Positions 6,691 to 15,061 of a stretch of 64,000 nucleotides of DNA are shown in pieces. The stretch is from assembly GCF_027484705.1 (NCBI RefSeq), contig NZ_JAIXSL010000007.1, positions 1 through 64,000 on the forward strand, read 5' to 3'. Numbering within the stretch: position 1 is the stretch's first letter; every line of letters starts with the position of its first letter. The position numbers and the translations under genes were made by a program. The notes beneath the pieces are model-generated. The model did no database searches. It was not told where the DNA came from and worked only from the letters and a program-made list of their open reading frames with translations. Source of the DNA: Flavobacterium sp. (GTDB taxonomy: Bacteria > Bacteroidota > Bacteroidia > Flavobacteriales > Flavobacteriaceae).

Positions 6691-8050
6691 ATTTTATCGT
6701 CCCGATGATATCGTATTTGGTAATGATATGATGCTTGCCATTGCCCAAATCGATGAGTACGGCCTGGTTTTCTTTGGTGAACAGTTTCGAAACTTCCTCA
6801 ATAGGCGTTCCCATTTTTACGATCGGATAAGGTTTGCCCATGACTTCACGGATTGGTTTGTCAGCAGCATTCTTATCAGAAACATAGATTTGGAACAAAT
6901 CAGATTCATCGACAGAACCAACAAAACCAGTCGTGTCAATTACCGGGATTTGTGAGATTTTGTATTTGCGCATGCGCTCGATGGCGTGGGAAACCAATTC
7001 TTCGGTACGTACGATGACGAGTTGTTTGTCGATATGGTCTTTGATGACATCTTCGGCTTTGGTGATTTCTTCGTCGAGGAAACCTCTTTCGCGCATCCAG
7101 TCGTCGTTAAACATCTTCCCGACGTAACGGCTTCCAGAATCGTGGAATAAAACAACGACAACGTCTTCCGGTTTGAAATGCTCTTTAAGTTGCAGCAAAC
7201 CTTTAATCGCAGAACCTGCAGAATTGCCTACGAAGATTCCTTCTTCAAGAGCAATTTTTCTTGTGTAAACAGCCGCATCTTTATCGGTTACTTTAGTGAA
7301 GCCATCGATTAACGAGAAGTCAACATTTTTGGGAAGGATGTCTTCTCCAATGCCTTCGGTGATGTAGGAATAGATTTCGTTCTCGTCGAAGATTCCGGTT
7401 TCGTGGTATTTTTTGAACACTGAACCGTAAGTATCAATCCCCCAAATTTTGATGTTCGGGTTTTTCTCTTTTAAATATTTAGCAACTCCTGAAATGGTTC
7501 CTCCAGTTCCGACACCGACTACGAAATGCGTAATCTTTCCGTCAGTCTGTTCCCAGATTTCAGGGCCGGTTTGTTCGTAATGTGCAATGGCATTCGATGG
7601 ATTGTCGTATTGGTTGACGTACCAGGAGTTTGGTGTTTCTTCACCCAATTTTTTGGATACGGAATAATACGAACGCGGATCCGTTGGTTCAACATCAGTT
7701 GGACAAACTACTACTTTAGCACCAACAGCACGAAGGATATCCATTTTTTCTTTGGATTGTTTGTCGGTGATCACGCAGATGAGTTTGTAGCCTTTGACAA
7801 TCGCCGCAAGCGCTAAGCCCATTCCTGTGTTTCCAGATGTTCCTTCTATGATGGTTCCGCCTGGTTTCAGCCGTCCGTCGGCTTCGGCATCTTCGACCAT
7901 TTTTACGGCCATGCGGTCTTTTACGGAATTGCCGGGATTGAAGGTTTCTACTTTGGCAAGTACCAAAGCATCGACTTCGGCGGTGATTTTATTGAGGCGG
8001 ACCAACGGCGTGTTTCCAATGGTTCCTAATATGTTTTCTGAGTATTTCAT
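6689..8050 (-). CDS. Cystathionine beta-synthase-like PLP enzyme with two CBS domains
   Basis: A 453-residue fold-type II PLP enzyme. Residues 1-320 form the catalytic domain with the PLP lysine Lys44 in NPGNSVKDRM, the substrate loop EGTSGNTGMG (about 69-78) and the phosphate-binding loop VGTGGTISG. Residues 335-453 are a pair of CBS domains (LVIVRTEELVSHAIERMRKYKISQIPV and IREVMGKPYPIV regions), giving the architecture of eukaryotic and bacterial cystathionine beta-synthase. It should condense homocysteine with serine, or act as a cysteine synthase; both are possible for this family. It has its own promoter at 8104-8133 and a leader containing a CTGAGT-type direct repeat. Confidence 0.88.
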   Translation of the reverse strand: MKYSENILGTIGNTPLVRLNKITAEVDALVLAKVETFNPGNSVKDRMAVKMVEDAEADGRLKPGGTIIEGTSGNTGMGLALAAIVKGYKLICVITDKQSKEKMDILRAVGAKVVVCPTDVEPTDPRSYYSVSKKLGEETPNSWYVNQYDNPSNAIAHYEQTGPEIWEQTDGKITHFVVGVGTGGTISGVAKYLKEKNPNIKIWGIDTYGSVFKKYHETGIFDENEIYSYITEGIGEDILPKNVDFSLIDGFTKVTDKDAAVYTRKIALEEGIFVGNSAGSAIKGLLQLKEHFKPEDVVVVLFHDSGSRYVGKMFNDDWMRERGFLDEEITKAEDVIKDHIDKQLVIVRTEELVSHAIERMRKYKISQIPVIDTTGFVGSVDESDLFQIYVSDKNAADKPIREVMGKPYPIVKMGTPIEEVSKLFTKENQAVLIDLGNGKHHIITKYDIIGTIK

Positions 8051-8103
8051 TTTAGAGTTGCTGAGTGACTGAGTTGCTGAGTGACTGAGTTATTATTAGG
8101 GTA

Positions 8104-8133
8104 CAAATATATTGATAATATGAACTTTTACAA
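8104..8133 (-). promoter_or_regulatory. Promoter of the cystathionine beta-synthase-like gene
   Basis: TTG (8133-8131), a 19 nt spacer and TATATTTG (8111-8104) on the minus strand. The predicted leader of about 45 nt contains two copies of a GAGTTGCTGAGTGACT word (8054-8090). Confidence 0.78.
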
Positions 8134-8160
8134 GCAAACGCGATATTAATTCGATAACGT

Positions 8161-8257
8161 TTGCGTGAGGGATTGCAGCATTTGTCTGAGCTCTTTTTGT
8201 GCTGGCGTTCAGCGCAAAAAAGCGAGTGCGAAAAGCCCGACCCTTGTGGTCACGCCC
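8161..8257 (-). repeat. Dispersed palindromic element, family 2, behind the porin gene
   Basis: In minus orientation it starts GGGCGTGACC 9 bp after the porin stop codon and ends in ATCCCTCACGCAA. Shared words with the copy at 32488-32585 are GGGTCGGGCTTT, CGCACTCGCTTTTTTGCG, CAAAAAGAGCTCA and CAAATGCT. Confidence 0.8.
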
Positions 8258-8266
8258 AAAGTATGC

Positions 8267-10210
8267 TTATTGGAAGAAATTCCAGACGAGTCCGAATCTT
8301 ACGATAAAATCGCGGGAAGGATAATCGGGTGCGGAATAGAACCTGCTGTAAGCGGCCCAGGCGGAATTGAAATGTTCGGCTTTAAGGAAGATGCGGCACT
8401 GGCGGATTCTGGCATTGATAAAGAAATCGCAGTTGGGGAAATCACCAATCTTGGTGTCGTTCTGCACAAAGAAATCTGAAATCACAGGGTTGTATCCGTT
8501 GGCGTAGTACTTCGTATAGTAGTTGAAGGTAACTCCGGTTTGCAAATAGAGTGCCTTGGCGAAGAAATAATCGGAAAAATAGAGTGTGTTGCGCGTAACA
8601 ATTTTTGGGACGTTTAAAACGTCGTCTTCTTGTTCGGTCTTTTGGTATAAGATGGTATTGTCGAGCGCAAGTTTCCAATACTTGATTTCCTTGTTGACTT
8701 TGATGGAAAGGTATTGGATGGATTTTTCGTATTGCTTGGGTGAGATCAGTTGCACCCGATCAACCGTGCTGTCATCGCTGAAGAACAAATGATTGTCGTA
8801 ATTAGAAATCTGCAAAGATGCTTCTGCCCATTGGGTACTGGCGGTCGCGGTGATGGTGTTGATTTTTTCGTTTTTGAAATTGTTATACCAATTGTAATTG
8901 ATGTAGCTGCTTTGGTGCAGGTTGTAGAGATGGTCTGGCAGTTTGTTCATGTTTTGGTAGCCGAAAGAGAATTTGTTTTTGGCGTTGAGCTGGTATTGCA
9001 AACTGGCATCGATACTGGTCAACGATTGGCTGGTGATGGAATTGGAATAAAGCAATTTCCCTTTCCAGTTGTTTTTTTGGTACTCGTATTGGGCACCGAA
9101 GTCATTGATTTTATCATTTATGGAACTTGGTATATTTTGGTTTTGGAGTATGATGATGGTGTTGTAATAATAGTTGTATCGGAAATCATCGAGAAAAAAC
9201 TGAAACCTGCCCAAAGTGGTGTTTTCATAGATCGCTCCTACTTTATTGTACATCCGGTTGTAATGTACCTGATCATTGATGCCCCTGCCGAAATAGGAAT
9301 CTCCGAAACGGTTGACCAATTGGTCTCCTATGGTTGATGTGACGGTAGGTTGATAGTATTCAAAAAATTTGCTTTCGTAATTGAATTGATGCGTAACGTA
9401 TAGATTATTACTTCCCAACGTTGGGTTGATTCTGAAATTGTGATCGAAGAAAATCCTTTTTCCTTTGAGGAATGAAGTGGCATCGGTGAGATATACTTCA
9501 AGTCTTTGGCGCTGTTTGAAATCGGTATCTCTATTTTCGAAATCAGTGGGTGTTGTAATACCGCCATTCTCGCCATTGAGCATATCCTGTCCGGTGTAAT
9601 GGGCATTGATGAAATATCTTTTGTTTTTAGTGTGATAGCTTGTGGTGAACCTGAAATTTCCGGTACTTGACAGTTGGTTGATGTATTTACCGAGCGAGCG
9701 CAATCCTTTATAGGCGACTGAGAAATTGAATTGTTCAGAAGGATTGACTGTAAAAAAAGCATCGAGGGATTGTCCTTGCTCCATGACCGTTTTAAAGTAG
9801 AGATCCGATAACGGGGTGGCTACAGAGTAATATTTAATCTGATTGGGTTGTAGGTAATTGAAATGCTTTCCTTGATAGCCAAATTCAGGATAAGGGGAAA
9901 AATGGTTTAAGCCATAGTATAGTGTTGTATAGGTTTGCCCTTCATTTAAAAAAGGTAATAATCCGAAATTATCCTTGCGGAGGTAATTGTATTCGTATTC
10001 TTTTTTTATAGTAAGCGAAGTGTCAACATAAGTAGTATCGCGGTCTAAAGTGATCATTCTATAGGAGGTAATAGGAGCCTTTTGGGCAAGTTCCTTCGCT
10101 TTTTGTTCCTTAGTTTTCAATAAACTTTTTTGGAGTTTCTCGTTCACAGGCTCTTGCGAGAAACCTGTCAATGCGACCAGAAAAAGAAAAGCGGTTAGTA
10201 GAATTCTCAT
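8267..10210 (-). CDS. Putative beta-barrel porin of the outer membrane
   Basis: A 647-residue protein from ATG 10210, with signal peptide MRILLTAFLFLVALTGFSQ. An upstream in-frame ATG at 10231 would add seven residues before the signal peptide and is less likely. After a short Lys-rich segment the protein is rich in alternating aromatic and polar strands (for example HFNYLQPNQIKYYSVATPL, YYNTIIILQNQNI) and ends in the aromatic strand FIVRFGLVWNFFQ, typical of outer-membrane barrels. It resembles the 'putative porin' family of Flavobacteriia. Substrate is unknown; it stands alone between the CBS gene and the secreted Asp-box protein. Confidence 0.75.
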   Translation of the reverse strand: MRILLTAFLFLVALTGFSQEPVNEKLQKSLLKTKEQKAKELAQKAPITSYRMITLDRDTTYVDTSLTIKKEYEYNYLRKDNFGLLPFLNEGQTYTTLYYGLNHFSPYPEFGYQGKHFNYLQPNQIKYYSVATPLSDLYFKTVMEQGQSLDAFFTVNPSEQFNFSVAYKGLRSLGKYINQLSSTGNFRFTTSYHTKNKRYFINAHYTGQDMLNGENGGITTPTDFENRDTDFKQRQRLEVYLTDATSFLKGKRIFFDHNFRINPTLGSNNLYVTHQFNYESKFFEYYQPTVTSTIGDQLVNRFGDSYFGRGINDQVHYNRMYNKVGAIYENTTLGRFQFFLDDFRYNYYYNTIIILQNQNIPSSINDKINDFGAQYEYQKNNWKGKLLYSNSITSQSLTSIDASLQYQLNAKNKFSFGYQNMNKLPDHLYNLHQSSYINYNWYNNFKNEKINTITATASTQWAEASLQISNYDNHLFFSDDSTVDRVQLISPKQYEKSIQYLSIKVNKEIKYWKLALDNTILYQKTEQEDDVLNVPKIVTRNTLYFSDYFFAKALYLQTGVTFNYYTKYYANGYNPVISDFFVQNDTKIGDFPNCDFFINARIRQCRIFLKAEHFNSAWAAYSRFYSAPDYPSRDFIVRFGLVWNFFQ

Positions 10211-10296
10211 AGTGTATTTATCTTGTGGCAAAAATAACTATTTGTTTGTAAATAGAAATGATTTGGGCTTAACATATAAGCACAATTTGAAGTAAT

Positions 10297-10327
10297 AAAA
10301 AAAGCCACCCGATACCGGGTGGCTTTT
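10297..10327 (-). terminator. Terminator behind the Asp-box secreted protein
   Basis: A stem AAAAGCCACCCGGTATCGGGTGGC-type hairpin (10 bp, few-nt loop) is followed by seven T residues on the minus strand, 24 bp after the stop at 10351. A-rich flanks on the left make it usable in one direction mainly. Confidence 0.9.
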
Positions 10328-10350
10328 GATATATAAAATTAATTAAAAAA

Positions 10351-11742
10351 TTAATTTTTGATCACTTTAATCGTTGCAGTAGCTCCAGCATTATTAGTAA
10401 CTTTTACCAAATAAACACCAGTGTTTAAGTTAGAAACATTCATAGAAGTGTTTTTAACACTAGCAAAGTTTGTGTTTGATACTTCTTTACCTGAAACATC
10501 AAATAAAGTTACGTTAGTAATATCAGCACCAATAACTTCTAAAGTATTTTGAGCGATATAAGCATTGAATGGATGTTCTTTCAAGTAATTTTTAATAGCC
10601 AATAAAGGCTCGTTATTCCATTTAAAAACACCACCTACAGTCGGACTAGTACTAAATCCACCGGCTAAACCAACTTCTTGACTATAGAATTTAATAGTCG
10701 TTCCATCTACATAGTTCGTATCAGGATTGTCGTTAATATCAATCCAAGTTACTCCGTTATCAGTGGTGTAAGAAGATCCTCTTGCGGTTTGGATATCATC
10801 ATTAATAACATCTGTCCCTACACAAACATAGGTGTTAGGCAATCCTGGGATATTAGCAATTCTTTGACCTCTGATAATACCTACTGCAGGAATTTCACCA
10901 GGAACATTTGGAGTATAAGGAACATTTGTCCAAGTTGCACCACCGTCAGTGGTTTTAAAACATTGGTAATCACTAGAAATCAACAATCCGTTATTTTCAT
11001 CCTCAAAAGCGAAATCTCCAGATTGTGTACCATTACCTTGACCACCAAAATCATCAAGAGGAGTTTGGTAAGCTGTCCAAGTAAGACCTTTATCAGTAGA
11101 TCTCAAGATTCTACCAAAACCAGTACCAATCCATATTGAATTGCCATAGGCATCAAATTGATTTGAATATCCATATTCGTTGGCACCAAGCGTTGCAGGT
11201 AGTCCGGTTTTTCTTACCCAATTCGCACCACCATTTGAAGTAGTGTAAATTTCAAATCCGTTAACATCAGGATCCCCCATACAAACACCTTCATTTTCGT
11301 TGAAGAAATGCACTAAATTTGGGAAAGATTCTGGCGAATTGAATGACGCTGTTGATTGTCTAGTCCATGTTGCACCACCATCAGTAGTTTTCCAGATTCC
11401 GCCAGTTGCACCGTTTGATCCGAAAACTGACGCATAAGCTACATCAGCAGAAACCGCATCAATACAAGATATTTGCAAATCAGCCGAACTAGCACCAAGG
11501 TCAATTGGCGCCGTTGTCCATGTCAAACCTCCATCAAGAGATTTAGAATAACGTCTAATCTCAATAGTAGAAGTAGTAGAACCATTATTATTATTAAGCC
11601 ACACAGTGTTAGCATCAACATAACTAATACTAGTTACACCTATAGCGGCAGCAGGCTGTCCCGTGGGTTTTTCTGTCCAATAATCTTGTGCCTGAACAGA
11701 AGACACGATTAAAAAAAGAATAAAGAGTAAATTTTTTTTCAT
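10351..11742 (-). CDS. Secreted Asp-box/BNR-repeat protein with type IX sorting domain
   Basis: A 463-residue protein with signal peptide MKKNLLFILFLIVSSVQAQ. The body carries repeated S/T-x-D-G-G-x-T-W boxes (SLDGGLTWTT, TTDGGATWTR, TSNGGANWVR, STDKGLTWTA, TTDGGATWTN, TTDNGVTWID), which mark a beta-propeller of the sialidase/Ycf48 type. The last ~75 residues (VTLFDVSGKEVSNTNF... GVYLVKV... KVIKN) are a type A Por secretion tail. It should be exported through the type IX system and attached to or released from the cell surface. No catalytic residues of a glycosidase are evident, so the ligand is unknown. Confidence 0.85.
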   Translation of the reverse strand: MKKNLLFILFLIVSSVQAQDYWTEKPTGQPAAAIGVTSISYVDANTVWLNNNNGSTTSTIEIRRYSKSLDGGLTWTTAPIDLGASSADLQISCIDAVSADVAYASVFGSNGATGGIWKTTDGGATWTRQSTASFNSPESFPNLVHFFNENEGVCMGDPDVNGFEIYTTSNGGANWVRKTGLPATLGANEYGYSNQFDAYGNSIWIGTGFGRILRSTDKGLTWTAYQTPLDDFGGQGNGTQSGDFAFEDENNGLLISSDYQCFKTTDGGATWTNVPYTPNVPGEIPAVGIIRGQRIANIPGLPNTYVCVGTDVINDDIQTARGSSYTTDNGVTWIDINDNPDTNYVDGTTIKFYSQEVGLAGGFSTSPTVGGVFKWNNEPLLAIKNYLKEHPFNAYIAQNTLEVIGADITNVTLFDVSGKEVSNTNFASVKNTSMNVSNLNTGVYLVKVTNNAGATATIKVIKN

Positions 11743-11771
11743 AATTGAAAGTTTTAAATTAATAGAGAGAA

Positions 11772-11804
11772 CAAATATAAATATAAAAAACTATTTAACC
11801 CCAA
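11772..11804 (-). promoter_or_regulatory. Possible promoter of the Asp-box protein gene
   Basis: TTG (11804-11802), 22 nt and TATATTTG (11779-11772) on the minus strand. The upstream box lies in the terminator hairpin of the preceding operon, so the two signals overlap. The long spacer lowers confidence. Confidence 0.4.
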
Positions 11805-11824
11805 AAAAAAGGGGTTAAATAGTT
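11789..11824 (-). terminator. Terminator of the SusCD operon
   Basis: A perfect 14 bp inverted repeat AACTATTTAACCCC / GGGGTTAAATAGTT with an 8 nt homopolymer loop, followed on the minus strand by a T-rich run. It lies 9 bp after the stop of the last operon gene. Confidence 0.85.
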
Positions 11825-11833
11825 AAAGTTAAA

Positions 11834-12745
11834 TTAAAGCGGTGTTACTACATAATTTGCATTTCCATCGACTGTTGTCTTAACAATTTGCAATTTAGCA
11901 ATAGCGCTAGAAACTGGTCCAACAGTCAGATTCGAGAAATTATTCGCAAAAGTTTTTCCTTTCCCATCTGGAAAACGGACCGCAAACCTATATCCAATAT
12001 TCGATGGTGAATTAATCAAGGTTCCCGCATAAAGATTCACGATGTACGTATTATCAGGAGCTGTAGATAAGAAAACAAGCGTCGCGAAACGCTTATTTGG
12101 AACTTGACTTTCCATATTGATTGGAGCCGTTAAAGCAGTGGATGTAGCTACTGTTGTACCATCAAGTCTTTTAAGAACGACTTTAATACTGTTAAAAGAG
12201 GTAACACTTGTTAGAAACTTTGGAAACTCATAATCTAGTCTTACAGAAAGTTTGTTAGCATTTGGATTTGGCATCGGAGTATCGCCGAAATCTACTTTCA
12301 AAACATTAGATGTTAATGAATATTGCTTTCCGGCAAAACCTACTGGGGTTACATTTTGTGCGGTATTTATTCCGGACAAAAAATATTGGGCTTCCACCAC
12401 ATAAGGCAAATCAGAATCATCTGTTGGTGGTGCTGAAACTTCCGCATCAACCGAAGTTTGTCCTTTAGGAATAATTACAGAAGTTGTTGTCCTTTTATTA
12501 GTACTTGGAAGAAATGACGTTACTTGAACACGAATAGAATCCTCAAATGCCTGAGGTATTGTTATAGTTACTGGTAATTTTTGACCCGCTACACTAATCG
12601 TTTCATTGGTGCTTATCGTGCCTGTCAAAGTTTCAAAAGAAACATCGCTATCAACAGGGCTTCCTGTGAAAACATCGTCTTTCTCGCACGACAACAAGAA
12701 AATTACGGGAACAAATAAAATCAAAAGTTTTTTTGAATATTTCAT
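11834..12745 (-). CDS. Accessory lipoprotein of the SusCD operon, unknown function
   Basis: A 303-residue protein with a lipoprotein signal, MKYSKKLLILFVPVIFLLSC, Cys20 being the lipid site. The mature part is beta-rich and Thr/Ser-rich: residues ~40-140 look like an immunoglobulin-type fold (VSFETLTGTISTNETISV, LPVTITIPQAF), the remainder another beta domain (KLSVRLDYEFPKFL). I do not recognise a catalytic family. As the fourth gene behind susC and susD it should be an outer-membrane surface lipoprotein that helps bind the transported substrate, as SusE/SusF do, but this is from position only. Confidence 0.7.
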   Translation of the reverse strand: MKYSKKLLILFVPVIFLLSCEKDDVFTGSPVDSDVSFETLTGTISTNETISVAGQKLPVTITIPQAFEDSIRVQVTSFLPSTNKRTTTSVIIPKGQTSVDAEVSAPPTDDSDLPYVVEAQYFLSGINTAQNVTPVGFAGKQYSLTSNVLKVDFGDTPMPNPNANKLSVRLDYEFPKFLTSVTSFNSIKVVLKRLDGTTVATSTALTAPINMESQVPNKRFATLVFLSTAPDNTYIVNLYAGTLINSPSNIGYRFAVRFPDGKGKTFANNFSNLTVGPVSSAIAKLQIVKTTVDGNANYVVTPL

Positions 12746-12759
12746 AATAATATATTTAT

Positions 12760-13317
12760 TTATTGAGTTGTATAACTGTCATACACACTTATTTCACCTG
12801 GAGTATACAAAACTTGTGACACTATTGAGGTTCTAAATCTAAAAGCTTGTTTGTAATATTGTAGATTAGAACGTATCGCAGTTGATAAATTAGAATAATC
12901 AAAACGAACTCCATTGAGATCGAAAGATTCTCCGTAAAAACGGAACTCATCACCAGCATTAAAATCACTTACATTCATATTTAAAGCTGCCGCAATATCT
13001 TCTCGAGTAATCACAAGACGCGCTGGAAAGGTCGTAATAGGTTGTCCTATCAACTTAAATCCTCCAAAAGAATTCCCCGAAGTGACATCGGTTCTTCTGA
13101 CATATAAATTATATTTGGATACATTACCCCCTGGAGCTGTCAGATTGCCGGCGAAAACAGTAGCCGGATCGGCATAATTCATCACTTTAGATGTTATGTC
13201 CAATCTCACAAACGCACCATTAACTAAAACTGGTGTAGGTGTTAAACTCTCATCCCGCTCACAAGATAAAAAAGTTAAAAAGGTAACAATTAATGGTAAA
13301 AAAAATATTTTTTTCAT
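12760..13317 (-). CDS. Accessory lipoprotein of the SusCD operon, unknown function
   Basis: A 185-residue protein starting MKKIFFLPLIVTFLTFLSC with Cys19 as probable lipid site. The mature sequence contains strands such as GAFVRLDITSKVMNYAD and SKYNLYVRRTD and ends in PGEISVYDSYTTQ. It lies 16 bp after susD and 14 bp before the next lipoprotein, so it belongs to the same transcript. No family recognised; probably a surface-exposed substrate-binding partner. Confidence 0.68.
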   Translation of the reverse strand: MKKIFFLPLIVTFLTFLSCERDESLTPTPVLVNGAFVRLDITSKVMNYADPATVFAGNLTAPGGNVSKYNLYVRRTDVTSGNSFGGFKLIGQPITTFPARLVITREDIAAALNMNVSDFNAGDEFRFYGESFDLNGVRFDYSNLSTAIRSNLQYYKQAFRFRTSIVSQVLYTPGEISVYDSYTTQ

Positions 13318-13333
13318 TGTAATAATTTTTTGA

Positions 13334-15058
13334 TTAGTGTAAATCTAGTGCTGCTTTATCCCAAAAAACCCTTCTCGTTCTATTGTTTGTTGGAGTATTT
13401 GGGTTATTGCTTACAGCATTTGCAGGATAGAGTGCCGCATTGTAAAATGGCCCAGAATTCAGCTCTAAAGTTGGCTGAAAATTGCTTGGATACCCTGTTC
13501 TTCTGTAGTTGTTATATACCTCAATACCATTACCCCAAGCAGCGAGATAATACTCTTTCATAATAAGTTCTAATCTTTGATCATCATTAACAAGCGCATC
13601 ATACTCTGTTGATATAAAAGTAAGATAATTAGCTTTCTTAGTAGCGATATTAGTAAGATTTGTCGGTGTCAAAGGAGTATTATTACCAGTACCCAAAGGA
13701 AAAGTAGTAACTTTATCAATTGACTTTTCAATAGCTCCTAACAGCTCTGTCTTTGCATTACCACTAATTCCTAATTTCAAAATAGCCTCAGCTTTCATAA
13801 ATTGAACATATGATGACAATAACATTGGCATAATACCAGCACCTAAGGCTCCATCAGTCCCACTATGCTGAACAGAACCCGTTTTACCAGTATTATATTC
13901 AAATTTACCACCAATAGGATAAAGACCGGCCACTGCACGGGTATCTAAATCGGGCGGAATACCTGTACTATTTCCATGATCACGACCTAAATAACCACCA
14001 GTAGGTATCGTTGCCGTGCCTATCCAATTTGAAATTGTATAAGGCGTACGAATGTTATCGGAATCAAAAAAAGAATTGTATTCATTGTTGTTGTAATGCG
14101 TAGGTCTTGTTCTACCGGGAATTGCATTTGTATCATTTATAGGGATTGGGCCTTGTCTCCAAAAATAAAAAAGCGATCTTGGATCAAAAAATAAATCAGC
14201 GCCCTTGCCTTTTTCAATGGTCATGGCCCAAATCATGTAATTACCAATATAAGCACCTCCTCCTAATTCGTACTGGTCATTGTACAAAGGGTGTCTGGAG
14301 TTCGGTACATTTCTGTTGGTACCATATTTAAAAGCGAAATCTTCAGTTGGAGTATCAATAATATCACCAGCTGTAATGATTGCTGAAATCTCTTGCGCAA
14401 TATCAACGCCTAAGTCACTCCCTGCCAAACGCGCAGTATTGTACAGTTTCAATTTTAGCGTTTTTGCCAAAGTAATCCATTTTGCCTTGTCTTTATTGTA
14501 ATACAAATCAATGACGTTAGTAGTAGGACCTGTATCACCTCCTAAAATAGCGAGTCCTTCATCGAGCGATGCAATAGCTTTTTTGTATACATCAACACCT
14601 GAATCAAATTTAGGATTAAGAATACTAGGGTCTAAAGCTTCCGAAAGCGGTACATCGCCATAAAGATCCACTAAGGACATTAAAACATAAGCTTTAATCA
14701 CTTTTGAAGACCCTAAAATAAATTTTTCATTAGGTGCTTTAGCCTCTACTACTTTAATGGCATTTAAAATACCGTAAGCAGTGGTCCAGTTGCCATCAAA
14801 ATTTACGGGTTCAAATGCATTTTGGTAAGTATCCCCACCAGTCATTGCCATTTGTCTTGTAACGGCTTGTGTAAATGAATTTCCAGAATCAACAAAATCA
14901 GCCAACTCAAGCTGGATATAGTTGAATGCAAAGTAAGGGTTATACAAGTCCGGGCTAGCCTGACTGTCATCTCTCGTCTGATCCAAATCTATCGTTTCAC
15001 AACTACTAAAAAAGAGTATTGTTGAAAAAATAAATAGTTTATAATAAATATTTTTCAT
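13334..15058 (-). CDS. SusD/RagB-like outer-membrane lipoprotein
   Basis: A 574-residue substrate-capturing lipoprotein that acts as lid on the SusC channel. Signal MKNIYYKLFIFSTILFFSSC with the lipid Cys at residue 20, then the typical N-terminal aspartate-rich stretch (ETIDLDQTRDD) and an alpha-helical TPR-like body (VIKAYVLMSLVDLYGDVPLSEAL, ATKKANYLTFISTEYDALV). The motif LVDLYGDVPLSEAL and the C-terminal region YYLAAWGNGIEVYNNYRRTGYPS (positions ~520-545) are characteristic of the SusD-like family. It follows susC by 3 bp. Substrate is not predictable because no glycosidase or peptidase gene lies in the locus. Confidence 0.92.
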   Translation of the reverse strand: MKNIYYKLFIFSTILFFSSCETIDLDQTRDDSQASPDLYNPYFAFNYIQLELADFVDSGNSFTQAVTRQMAMTGGDTYQNAFEPVNFDGNWTTAYGILNAIKVVEAKAPNEKFILGSSKVIKAYVLMSLVDLYGDVPLSEALDPSILNPKFDSGVDVYKKAIASLDEGLAILGGDTGPTTNVIDLYYNKDKAKWITLAKTLKLKLYNTARLAGSDLGVDIAQEISAIITAGDIIDTPTEDFAFKYGTNRNVPNSRHPLYNDQYELGGGAYIGNYMIWAMTIEKGKGADLFFDPRSLFYFWRQGPIPINDTNAIPGRTRPTHYNNNEYNSFFDSDNIRTPYTISNWIGTATIPTGGYLGRDHGNSTGIPPDLDTRAVAGLYPIGGKFEYNTGKTGSVQHSGTDGALGAGIMPMLLSSYVQFMKAEAILKLGISGNAKTELLGAIEKSIDKVTTFPLGTGNNTPLTPTNLTNIATKKANYLTFISTEYDALVNDDQRLELIMKEYYLAAWGNGIEVYNNYRRTGYPSNFQPTLELNSGPFYNAALYPANAVSNNPNTPTNNRTRRVFWDKAALDLH

Positions 15059-15061
15059 AAT